Source of the DNA: CAVUAF01 sp963739375
Lineage (GTDB): Bacteria > Acidobacteriota > Terriglobia > Terriglobales > Acidobacteriaceae
Length of the DNA stretch: 64,000 bases
Assembly: GCA_963739375.1 (NCBI GenBank)
Contig: CAVUAF010000003.1
Span: 186,001 to 250,000, forward strand
Direction: 5' to 3'
Shown here one piece after another: positions 57,027 through 64,000 of the stretch. A program made the translations under genes and the position numbers. How positions within the stretch are numbered: the stretch's first letter is position 1; the number at the start of each line of letters is the position of its first letter. The notes under the pieces are model-generated. The model was not told the DNA's origin and made no database searches. It saw only the letters and a list, made by a program, of their open reading frames with translations.

Positions 57027-59633
57027 TTGAGCAAGGGTGTTCGGTTTCTTCTGCTTTCATGGGTGTGCGTTGCGCTGCTGGCGGCCACTGCCGCGGCGCA
57101 GGTGTCGCTGGCCAACTCGGCCCTGTTCGATACCCCCATTACCAACTCCGCGACCGATGCCAGCGGCCTGACCTACGTTGTCTTCGGCAGCTCGCTCTAC
57201 GTGGTGTCGGGCAACGGCCCGGTGCTGGTGACGCGCTCCTTCCCCGGCTTCACCTTCCGCTCTGTGACGGTGGACGCCAGCGGCAATGTCTACGGCGCCG
57301 GCCAGTACCTCTGCGCCGCGGCGCCGTGCGTCACGCCGACCACGGTCTTCGGCGCCGCCGGCGGCTCCCCCGCGGGCCCGGCGGTGCTCAAACTGGCGGC
57401 CGACGGCAGCCTCGTCTATCTCGACGTCTTTATCGCCACCAATCCCACTAACACCAACGACGGCGTGATCAATAGCCTCGCCGCCGACGCTTCCGGCAAC
57501 GCCTACCTCGTCGGCGTGACGCCTTGCGGCTGGCCAATCTCTGCCGGGTCGCTGCAGCCGAATTGCACCTTCGGTACCCGCCTGGGGTTCGTTACCCGCC
57601 TGTTCGGCGACGGTACGCGCCTCCTCTACTCGACCTATCTCGATGGCGCCAACGGGGGCACGTCGCCGCAGGCGGTGACCGGGGACCCCAACGGCTTCGG
57701 CTACGTCACCGGGAGCACCACCGCCCCCGATTTCCCGGTTACACCAGGCGCCTTGGCCACCACCACTTCTGCCACCACCAACGGCTTTGTCGCCAAGCTC
57801 GATCCCGGTGGCAGCCGCTTGCTCTACTCCACGTTTCTCCCCAACGCCGGCGGCTTGGCGATCGCCGTGGACCCGGCCTCCAGCGTGTATGTCGCCGGCA
57901 CGACCTCCGGCGGTCTGACGGTGACGCCGGGCGTGGCGGGCTTGAGCTTCACCCCAGACGCCGGCGGCAGCCTCGGGCAGTTTGCCGTCAAATTGAATCC
58001 TGCCGGCAGCGCGCTGGTGTACGCCACGTATCTCGGGATCGCACAGCAGGCGCCCGGCCAGGGCGCCGGCTTCCAGAGTGTCCGCACTTCGCTCGTGGTG
58101 GACGCCGCCGGCGACGCCTACATCGCCGGCACCACCAATCATCGTGGAGGTCCCGCGGTGAATGCGGTACAGGGAAACCTCGGCGACGGCGCCCCCACGA
58201 ACGGCGTGACCGTGGGCGATGGCTTCATCGTCGAATTGAATCCCACCGCGACCCAGTACCTGCTCTCCACCTACCTGGGTGGCCGCGAAGGCGACAGCAT
58301 CACCGGCCTCGGCCTGGGAAGCGACGCTGCTATCTACGCCGCCGGCATGACTTATCTGAACCAGTTCCCCCTCATCCTGCAGGTGGGAACGGGAGCCTTA
58401 GCGGGCTCCGGCTTTCTGGTGAGGTTGCAGCCCGGCGGCAGCGCCGTCCCCATGGTGTTCCCTGCCGACCGTCCACCTGGCGGCACCACGGCGAATGTCG
58501 GCGAACTGCTCTTCGGTACGGTGCAGTCTGGGAATACCATCACGCGGCGCTTCCATCTCGGCAACTACGGTGCGCTGCCGCTCTCCGTGGGCGGCTTCAC
58601 CACTACCGGCGATTTCTCGGAGCAGGATCAGTGCCCGCCTACGCTCAACCCGGGCGAGGGCTGCGACGTCAGCGTGACCTTCAAGCCGACGCTGAGCGGC
58701 TCGCGCACCGGCACCCTGACCGCCAGCACCAACGGCACCGGCGGACTCGCCATCGCGCACCTCTTGGGCACCGCCTTCTCTCCCACCGTCGGGCTCTCGG
58801 CCAACACCATCGGCTTCGGCACCGTGGCGGTAGGCTCCACCAGCGCGCCGCAAACCCTCACCGTCACCAACACCGGCTCCATCGCGCTGGTGATCACCGT
58901 CGTCAGCATCATCGGCGACTATGCCCAGACCAACACCTGCACCGCCGCGCCGCTGGCGCCGCAGGCGACCTGCCAGGTTTCCGTCACCTTTTCGCCGAGC
59001 ACCACCGGCGAGCTCGACGGCACTCTTTTCCTTACCGACAACGCCTTTAACACTCCGCAACGGATCGTCCTGGTGGGCGGTGTCACGCCGGACTTCACCC
59101 TGGCCCTGGCGTCAGGCAATACTGGCGTCTTCAGCCTCACCGCCGGCGCTACCGCCAGCTATGGTCTGTTGCTCACCCCGACCGGGGGCTTTAGCGGTCC
59201 TGTGGCGCTGAGCTGCAGCGGCGCTCCGGCGAATGCCACCTGCGACCTGAATCCGCCCAACCCATCGCTGGTGGGGTCCGGGTCGGTCAACGTCGCGGTC
59301 ACCGTCACTACCACCGCCCATACCACCGCGTCCGTCAATCCGGGAACGGGGACAGTGGCCGCAAGCCTGGCCGGCAGATCGCCCTGGATGTATCTCGCTA
59401 TGGCCGCGGGCCTGGCGTGGTTCGCCGCGCGCCGACGGCGGCTGGCGCGCTTCTTGACGCCCATGCTGCTGCTCGCGGTGCTGGCCTTGGGCGTGATCGC
59501 CGGCTGCGGCGGCGGCAGCGCCCCTACGACCGGGAGCACCACCGGCACGCCGGCCGGTACCTACACCCTGACGGTGACCGCTACGTCCGGCACGACGACT
59601 CACACCCAGGACCTCACGTTGGTTGTGAATTAA
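57027..59633 (+). CDS. large secreted SBBP-repeat and choice-of-anchor-D protein
   Basis: About 868 residues from a TTG at 57027 with GGGAGGA upstream. Signal peptide (FLLLSWVCVALLAATAAAQ). The first part has propeller-like SBBP repeats (YVTGSTTAPDFPVTPGAL, LLYSTFLPNAGGLAIAVDP). The second has two anchor-D-type Ig-like domains (FGTVAVGSTSAPQTLTVTNT). A membrane helix with RRRR follows (MAAGLAWFAARRRRLARF), then an extra Thr-rich domain with GCGGGS. Likely a cell-surface or outer-membrane-associated protein. Confidence 0.88.
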   Translation: MSKGVRFLLLSWVCVALLAATAAAQVSLANSALFDTPITNSATDASGLTYVVFGSSLYVVSGNGPVLVTRSFPGFTFRSVTVDASGNVYGAGQYLCAAAPCVTPTTVFGAAGGSPAGPAVLKLAADGSLVYLDVFIATNPTNTNDGVINSLAADASGNAYLVGVTPCGWPISAGSLQPNCTFGTRLGFVTRLFGDGTRLLYSTYLDGANGGTSPQAVTGDPNGFGYVTGSTTAPDFPVTPGALATTTSATTNGFVAKLDPGGSRLLYSTFLPNAGGLAIAVDPASSVYVAGTTSGGLTVTPGVAGLSFTPDAGGSLGQFAVKLNPAGSALVYATYLGIAQQAPGQGAGFQSVRTSLVVDAAGDAYIAGTTNHRGGPAVNAVQGNLGDGAPTNGVTVGDGFIVELNPTATQYLLSTYLGGREGDSITGLGLGSDAAIYAAGMTYLNQFPLILQVGTGALAGSGFLVRLQPGGSAVPMVFPADRPPGGTTANVGELLFGTVQSGNTITRRFHLGNYGALPLSVGGFTTTGDFSEQDQCPPTLNPGEGCDVSVTFKPTLSGSRTGTLTASTNGTGGLAIAHLLGTAFSPTVGLSANTIGFGTVAVGSTSAPQTLTVTNTGSIALVITVVSIIGDYAQTNTCTAAPLAPQATCQVSVTFSPSTTGELDGTLFLTDNAFNTPQRIVLVGGVTPDFTLALASGNTGVFSLTAGATASYGLLLTPTGGFSGPVALSCSGAPANATCDLNPPNPSLVGSGSVNVAVTVTTTAHTTASVNPGTGTVAASLAGRSPWMYLAMAAGLAWFAARRRRLARFLTPMLLLAVLALGVIAGCGGGSAPTTGSTTGTPAGTYTLTVTATSGTTTHTQDLTLVVN

Positions 59634-59705
59634 GCGGGACCGCAGGATTTTGCTAGCCCGCGCGCCGGGGCGGCCCGCGGTGCTGACGGCGGCCGGAGGT
59701 GCGGC

Positions 59706-61094
59706 ATGGTCTTCGAGCAGTTCTATCTCACCTGCCTGGCGCACGCGTCGTATCTGTTCGGCGACGCCGGCGAGGCCGCGGTCGTCGACCCGCAGCGCGA
59801 CATTGACCTCTACCTCGACGCGGCGCAGCAGCACGGCCTGCGCATCACCCACATCTTCGAAACGCATCTGCACGCCGACTTCGTCTCCGGCCATCGCGAG
59901 CTGGCCCGCCGCACCGGAGCGCAGATCTACGTCGGTCGCCGTGCCGAAGCGCTCTTCCCGCATGTCCCGCTCGACGACGGCATGGAACTCCGCGTCGGCG
60001 CCGCCACGGTACGGGTGCTGGCGACCCCCGGCCACACTATCGAAAGCGTCTGCCTCCTGCTCACCGATCCCGAGCGCGGCACCGACCCTTTCGCCGTCCT
60101 GACCGGCGACACCCTGTTCATCGGTGACGTCGGGCGCCCCGACCTCTCCCGCACCTACACCGCGCCACAACTGGCGGGCATGCTCTACGACAGCCTGCAC
60201 CGCCAGCTCCTGACGCTCCCCGACCCGGTCCTGGTGTATCCGGCGCACGGCGCCGGTTCGCTGTGCGGGCGCAACATGCGCGCCGACCGCCACTCCACCA
60301 TCGGCACCGAGCGGCTCACCAATTACGCGCTGCAGATCGCCAGCCGTGATGCCTTCATCGCCGAGCTGACGCACAACCTGCCGACCCGCCCCGATTACTT
60401 CCTGCAGGACGCGGAAATCAACCGCAGCGGCGCCGAGCCCCTGGCCGAGCTGCCGCCGATGCCGGCGCTGGCACCGGCGGAGGTCGCGCGCCTGGCGCGC
60501 GAAGGCGCCCTGGTCCTGGACACGCGCCCGCCCGAGCAGTTTGGCGCCGGCCACGTGCCGGGAGCCATCAACATCTCGCTCGGCGGGCAGTTCGCATCCT
60601 GGGCCGGGATCGTATTCGGCCTCGACGCGGAGCCGCTCCTCGTCGCCGAATCCGACCAGCAAGCGCAGGAAGCGCGCATGCGCCTGGCGCGCGTTGGCAT
60701 GGATGCGGTCACCGGCTACCTGGCCGGAGGCATGGCGGCATGGTACGGCGCTGCGCTGGACGTCTTTGCCCTGCCGCAAGTGACGCCGCGCGAAGCCCAG
60801 GCGCGCGCTGGCGAGGGCTGGCAGGTGCTCGACGTGCGCCGCCAGGGCGAGTGGGACCAGGGGCACGTCGGGGGCGCCCACTGGCACGCGCTCGACGACT
60901 TTCGGCGCGGGCTGCCGGCGCTCGACCGCACCCGCCCCGTGGCCGTGCACTGCAAAGGCGGATACCGCAGCAGCATCGCCTGCAGCCTGCTGCAGCGCGA
61001 AGGCTTCGCCTGCGCCAACGTCATCGGCGGCTTCGACCGCTGGCAGGAAGAAGGCCTGCCGGTGACGAAGGAGACAACTGCCCCCCGTGTGTAG
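59706..61094 (+). CDS. metallo-beta-lactamase-fold hydrolase with two rhodanese domains
   Basis: A 462-residue protein. The N-terminal metallo-hydrolase has ETHLHADFVSGH and a TGDTLFIGDVGRPDL region like persulfide dioxygenases (ETHE1 type). Rhodanese 1 (about 260-350) lacks a catalytic Cys, while rhodanese 2 has VHCKGGYRSS. It probably handles sulfane sulfur or persulfides. The stop codon is inside a repeat element. Confidence 0.92.
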   Translation: MVFEQFYLTCLAHASYLFGDAGEAAVVDPQRDIDLYLDAAQQHGLRITHIFETHLHADFVSGHRELARRTGAQIYVGRRAEALFPHVPLDDGMELRVGAATVRVLATPGHTIESVCLLLTDPERGTDPFAVLTGDTLFIGDVGRPDLSRTYTAPQLAGMLYDSLHRQLLTLPDPVLVYPAHGAGSLCGRNMRADRHSTIGTERLTNYALQIASRDAFIAELTHNLPTRPDYFLQDAEINRSGAEPLAELPPMPALAPAEVARLAREGALVLDTRPPEQFGAGHVPGAINISLGGQFASWAGIVFGLDAEPLLVAESDQQAQEARMRLARVGMDAVTGYLAGGMAAWYGAALDVFALPQVTPREAQARAGEGWQVLDVRRQGEWDQGHVGGAHWHALDDFRRGLPALDRTRPVAVHCKGGYRSSIACSLLQREGFACANVIGGFDRWQEEGLPVTKETTAPRV

Positions 61095-61136
61095 GGACGG
61101 CCGCCCTCGGCCGTCCTGCCGGAGCGCAGCTCCGGA
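61089..61136. repeat. 48-bp repeat element, copy A
   Basis: It starts GTGTAGGGACG and contains two palindromic pairs: a GGACGGCC-type arm with GGCCGTCC, and CCGGAGC-GCA-GCTCCGG. Copy B at 61353-61400 matches at 46 of 48 positions by eye. It provides the stop codon of the upstream gene. Confidence 0.75.
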
Positions 61137-61187
61137 AAGTTGTTTGCTCGTGGGCCGCAGATCGCCTTTCAATAAGAAAAGCTTCCC

Positions 61188-61345
61188 GTCCTGAGCGCAG
61201 CGAAGGACCTACTCCGTCGCCGCGAGTGCGCAGCACACTGCCCGCGCTGCAATCTCGAAACGCGATACTCGAAACCGCCGTCATGCTGAGCGAAGCGGCG
61301 GTGCACGCCGCCGCGCAGTCGAAGCATCCCTATCGCACCCACGCC
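61188..61345. repeat. intergenic word-repeat DNA between the two copies
   Basis: The 364-base gap 61095-61458 holds no gene. Between the two 48-bp copies lie GTCCTGAGCGCAGCGAAGGA (61188-61207) and a related TCATGCTGAGCGAAGCGG (61281-61298), with GTGCACGCCGCCGCGCAGTC following. They are the same class as the texts at 9683 and 16543. Confidence 0.5.
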
Positions 61346-61352
61346 GCCCGTG

Positions 61353-61400
61353 GTGTAGGGACGACCGCCCTCGGCCGTCCCGCCGGAGCGCAGCTCCGGA
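61353..61400. repeat. 48-bp repeat element, copy B
   Basis: Direct-orientation copy of the element at 61089-61136, differing by A for G and C for T at two places. Its palindromes suggest a hairpin-forming mobile or REP-like element. It lies 58 bases upstream of tRNA-Ala. Confidence 0.75.
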
Positions 61401-61458
61401 CAATTCTGCTAAAATCACTTCGTCCCCTCACGCCCGCGTCGCGGGCCGCCTTGTGCGT

Positions 61459-61534
61459 GGGCCTGTAGCTCAGATGGGAGAGCGCCTCGTTCGCAACGAG
61501 GAGGCCACCGGTTCGAGCCCGGTCAGGTCCACCA
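61459..61534 (+). tRNA. tRNA-Ala (anticodon CGC)
   Basis: Cloverleaf: acceptor GGGCCTG pairing with CAGGTCC (one G-U), D-arm GCTCAGATGGGAGAGC, anticodon arm CCTCG-TTCGCAA-CGAGG with CGC, T-arm ACCGG-TTCGAGC-CCGGT, discriminator A and encoded CCA. It reads GCG codons. Confidence 0.97.
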
Positions 61535-61698
61535 TCTTCTCCATCCCTTGCGGATGCAAGCGGGCTTTCACGTCCTTCATCTCGGTTTTGCAACCCGCTG
61601 CAGAACCAAATCACTTCTAACCAGTTGACTTCTGGCCGGCTACGGTGCATACCTGTTCGTTCTTTCGGGCTGCGAAGCCCAGCATGGAGGCCGCGCAT

Positions 61699-62997
61699 AT
61701 GCGTCCCGTCTACATGATCTCCGGGGGGCTGACCAAATTCACCAAGGCGGACCCCCGAAAATCCTTCCGCGTCATGGTCAAGGAAGCATTCGACTATGCC
61801 ATGCGGGACTGCCCAAAACTTACCCCGGACCGGATCGACGGCACGGTCGTCAGCTATTTCAGCGACCATTTCACCCGCCAACTGATGGCCGGGATCATGG
61901 CGGTGGACATGTGCGGCCTGGTGCCCAAACCCACCATCCGCGTCGAAGGCGGCGGCGCGACTGGCGGCCTCTGCTTCCAGGAGGCCTGGCGTCACATTGC
62001 CTCCGGCTGGATGGACTGCGTGGTGGCCATGGGCTTCGAAACCATGTCCCACGTCAACACCTGGAAGGGCAACGAGTTCATCGCCCTGGCCAGCGACACC
62101 AATTTCGACTACCCGGTGGGCGGTTTTTACAGCGGCTACTACGCCATGATGGTGGTGCGACACATGCACGAGTTCGGCACCACGGTGGAGCAAATGGCCA
62201 AGGTCAGCGTAAAAAACCACCGCAATGCCCTGCGCAACAAGTGGGCCCAGCACCATTACGACATCACGGTGGAGGACGTGCGCCGCTCGCCCATGGTGGC
62301 TTATCCGCTCACCATGCTCGACATCTGCACCATGTCGGACGGCGCCGCGGTGGCCATCCTGGCTAGCGAAAAGGTCGCGGAGAAGCTGTGCGCCAACCCG
62401 GTGCGCGTGCTGGCGGTAGGGCAGGGTTCCGACGCCATGCGCATGGGCGACCGTCCCCACGGCCAGGTCCCCCTCCTCAAGCATGAGGATCCCAGCTGGT
62501 ACAAGGGCCTGAAGTATCCCGGCGTGCACAGCTTTCGCGCCGGACGCATGGCTTCCAAGATGGCCTACGAGAAGGCCGGCCTGGAGGACCCCCGCGAGGA
62601 TCTCGATTTCGTCGAGCTGCACGACGCTTACACTTCCAGCGAGATCCAGACCTACGAAGACATGGGCCTGTGCCGCTATGGCGACGGGGGAAAGTTTATC
62701 GGCCAGGGGCACTCCGAGCTGACGGGCAGCACCCCGGTGAACCCCTCGGGCGGGCTGCTGGCCTGCGGGCACCCGGTGGGCGCCACCGGCCTCATGCAGG
62801 CGGTCTTTGCCTTCTGGCAGCTCCAGGGCAGCATTGCCCAGCACAACGACGGCGACGCCTCGTTTCAGGTCGTGCAAAAGAAAGGTCGGGGACGCCGGCC
62901 GCTGCGGGGCGCCATCCATAGCCACGCCGGGACCGGAACGTACGTGACCGTAAGTATTCTGGAAAGCACCCGCAACGCGGTGCCCTTCCAGGGATGA
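61699..62997 (+). CDS. thiolase / acetyl-CoA acetyltransferase (SCP2-thiolase type)
   Basis: About 432 residues from ATG at 61699, with GGAGG 8 bases upstream. Family features: VEGGGATGGLCFQEAWR, DICTMSDGAAVAILAS, FVELHDAYTSSEI, NPSGGLLACGHPVGATGL with the catalytic histidine. The usual N-terminal nucleophile Cys region reads GGATGG, as in non-classical lipid-transfer thiolases, so it may not condense acetyl-CoA. It is followed 15 bases later by a DUF35 partner. Confidence 0.9.
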   Translation: MRPVYMISGGLTKFTKADPRKSFRVMVKEAFDYAMRDCPKLTPDRIDGTVVSYFSDHFTRQLMAGIMAVDMCGLVPKPTIRVEGGGATGGLCFQEAWRHIASGWMDCVVAMGFETMSHVNTWKGNEFIALASDTNFDYPVGGFYSGYYAMMVVRHMHEFGTTVEQMAKVSVKNHRNALRNKWAQHHYDITVEDVRRSPMVAYPLTMLDICTMSDGAAVAILASEKVAEKLCANPVRVLAVGQGSDAMRMGDRPHGQVPLLKHEDPSWYKGLKYPGVHSFRAGRMASKMAYEKAGLEDPREDLDFVELHDAYTSSEIQTYEDMGLCRYGDGGKFIGQGHSELTGSTPVNPSGGLLACGHPVGATGLMQAVFAFWQLQGSIAQHNDGDASFQVVQKKGRGRRPLRGAIHSHAGTGTYVTVSILESTRNAVPFQG

Positions 62998-63012
62998 GGG
63001 GGAGGAATCGCT

Positions 63013-63585
63013 ATGGCAAGCAAGCCTGCCGCGCATAAGAAAGCTGGTGCCGCCAAGGCCGGGGCGAAGGCCCCGCGCCCGGGAGCTCCCAAGCCCGCCT
63101 ACGACAAGGTGCGGCTGCCGGAAACCGAGCAGGGAGCGGTGGTCTATCGCACCGAGCCGCTGGTGGTGAAAGACCATTACGCGATCGACTACATTCACAG
63201 CTATGCCGAGGATTCGCCGTTTTTCACCGGCCTGGCGCAGGGTAAGTTGATGGGCAGCGAATGCACCCGCTGCGGCTACCGCTTTGCCACCCCGCGCGCC
63301 TACTGCATGCACTGTGGGACCGCCACCCGCTGGTTCGAGTTGCCCCTCGCCGGGCGCGTCCACACCTGGACGACCTGCTATTTCGGCTCCGAGGCATTTC
63401 TCAAAGAGACCCCCTTCAACCTGGCGCTCATCGAGTTTGACGGGGTCAATACTTTGTTGCTGGCGAGATTAATCGGCGCCGTCGAGAAGGAAATCCGCGT
63501 TGGCATGCCCGTGCGCGCCAAGTTCCGGCGCCTCGCCCAGTTCAAACCTACGGACGTCTACTTCGTGCCGGCGGAGAAGGCGTAA
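63013..63585 (+). CDS. DUF35 OB-fold, zinc-ribbon acyl-CoA-associated protein
   Basis: A 190-residue protein. A Lys/Ala-rich tail (about 1-30) precedes a rubredoxin-like zinc ribbon (CTRCGYRFATPRAYCMHCG) and a C-terminal OB fold (GRVHTWTTCYFGSEAFLK, LIEFDGVNTLLLARL). Known: DUF35 proteins pair with non-classical thiolases to form active complexes in sterol, lipid and HMG-CoA chemistry. Its position right after the thiolase fits that. Confidence 0.92.
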   Translation: MASKPAAHKKAGAAKAGAKAPRPGAPKPAYDKVRLPETEQGAVVYRTEPLVVKDHYAIDYIHSYAEDSPFFTGLAQGKLMGSECTRCGYRFATPRAYCMHCGTATRWFELPLAGRVHTWTTCYFGSEAFLKETPFNLALIEFDGVNTLLLARLIGAVEKEIRVGMPVRAKFRRLAQFKPTDVYFVPAEKA

Positions 63586-63759
63586 GGCTGCTGGCCGATA
63601 CGCCCGGTCGGGCCTGCCGGACGAGAGCGCGTCCCGCGCCTTGCGCTTGGCTTCCAGCCGCTTCCGCGTCACTGGTGGTAAGGGCTGTTTACGCCAGTCA
63701 TCTTGCTGGCAGACAATCTCCCAGGTCTCCCCGATGGCTGCGCCGCAGGGGTGATTAAC

Positions 63760-64000
63760 ATGTGGCTTCGAACGTGGGCTGGCGCCGTCCTACTGTGCCT
63801 TCTGGCTGCTGTTCCGGCCGATGCTCAATCGAAATCCGCCCCGGCCATGCCGCGTCTGGAGAAACGGGGAAACACCACGCAACTGATGGTGGATGGCAAG
63901 CCGTTTCTGGTCTTGGGCGGCGAGTTGTACAACAACTCCGCCACCAGCCTCGACTACATGAAACCGATCTGGCCGCGATTGCGGGCCATGCACCTCAACA
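63760..64000 (+). CDS. secreted glycoside hydrolase, GH35-like (3' partial)
   Basis: ATG at 63760 with CAGGGG upstream and a signal peptide (WLRTWAGAVLLCLLAAVPA). The visible mature start, LEKRGNTTQLMVDGKPFLVL followed by GGELYNNSATS and MKPIWPRL, matches the N-terminus of beta-galactosidase-like GH35/DUF5597 proteins. The gene runs off the right edge after about 80 codons, so the catalytic residues cannot be seen. Confidence 0.75.
   Translation, partial: MWLRTWAGAVLLCLLAAVPADAQSKSAPAMPRLEKRGNTTQLMVDGKPFLVLGGELYNNSATSLDYMKPIWPRLRAMHLN

Noticed and set aside
59112..61172. Long open frame of about 686 codons on the minus strand
   Set aside because: Antisense to the end of the surface protein and the whole metallo-hydrolase/rhodanese gene; no motifs.

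Overview
The window is a GC-rich (roughly two-thirds G+C), gene-dense piece of a bacterial chromosome. The gene set suggests a Gram-negative aerobe, most likely an Acidobacteriota (Terriglobia-like) bacterium. The pointers are a fused LptF-LptG exporter, bactofilin, an SBBP-repeat/choice-of-anchor-D surface protein, paired M16 peptidases, an S9 peptidase, a GH57 amylase-type enzyme, a b558-type succinate dehydrogenase and several secreted beta-helix proteins. This placement is inference from gene content; there is no rRNA. Two tRNA genes are present (Arg-ACG, Ala-CGC). There is no prophage, insertion sequence or CRISPR array.

Layout. 1-9.6 kb: the end of a GAF-TonB fusion, a coiled-coil membrane protein, rhomboid, truB, a secreted beta-helix protein, a pilin-like secreted protein, a bifunctional-nuclease-family gene, a frameshifted miaB and a hot-dog thioesterase. 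9.7-13.3 kb: a minus-strand pterin cluster (glycosyltransferase, two 6-pyruvoyl-tetrahydropterin-synthase-type genes, folE, SDR) that looks like a tetrahydrobiopterin-type pathway. 13.3-21.7 kb: TlpA-like thioredoxin, Cu-type P-ATPase with a small divergent HMA-like gene, tRNA-Arg, cytochrome c, a second beta-helix protein, an MscS channel with a cyclic-nucleotide domain, rdgB and a GAF protein. 21.9-25.3 kb: sdhCAB. 25.4-30.4 kb: M15-like protein, M19 dipeptidase, three tandem cyclophilins (periplasmic, lipoprotein, cytoplasmic; the last frameshifted), and a secreted protein with an attenuator-like leader. 30.4-31.3 kb: an AT-richer two-gene HEPN cassette, the only clear foreign-looking segment. 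31.3-38.1 kb: mdh and a frameshifted icd, an FAD reductase, methyltransferase, bactofilin, DUF2520 protein and Nudix hydrolase. 38.1-43 kb: cold-shock gene with a long leader, polX, purQ and a VirB10-like secreted protein. 43.1-50.9 kb: GH57, fused lptFG, MsbA-like ABC exporter, aminotransferase and an internally deleted amino-acid permease. 51.2-61.1 kb: two M16 peptidases, S9 peptidase, large surface protein, metallo-hydrolase/rhodanese. 61.1-64 kb: duplicated repeat element, tRNA-Ala, thiolase with its DUF35 partner, and the start of a glycoside hydrolase.

Three themes run through the window. First, central metabolism (sdhCAB, mdh, icd) sits among envelope biogenesis and secreted-protein genes. 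Second, many intergenic gaps hold inverted repeats built from iterated short words; they supply some gene ends and divergent start regions. Third, three well-conserved genes (miaB, a cyclophilin, icd) each carry a one-base indel, so sequence error should be ruled out before calling them pseudogenes.
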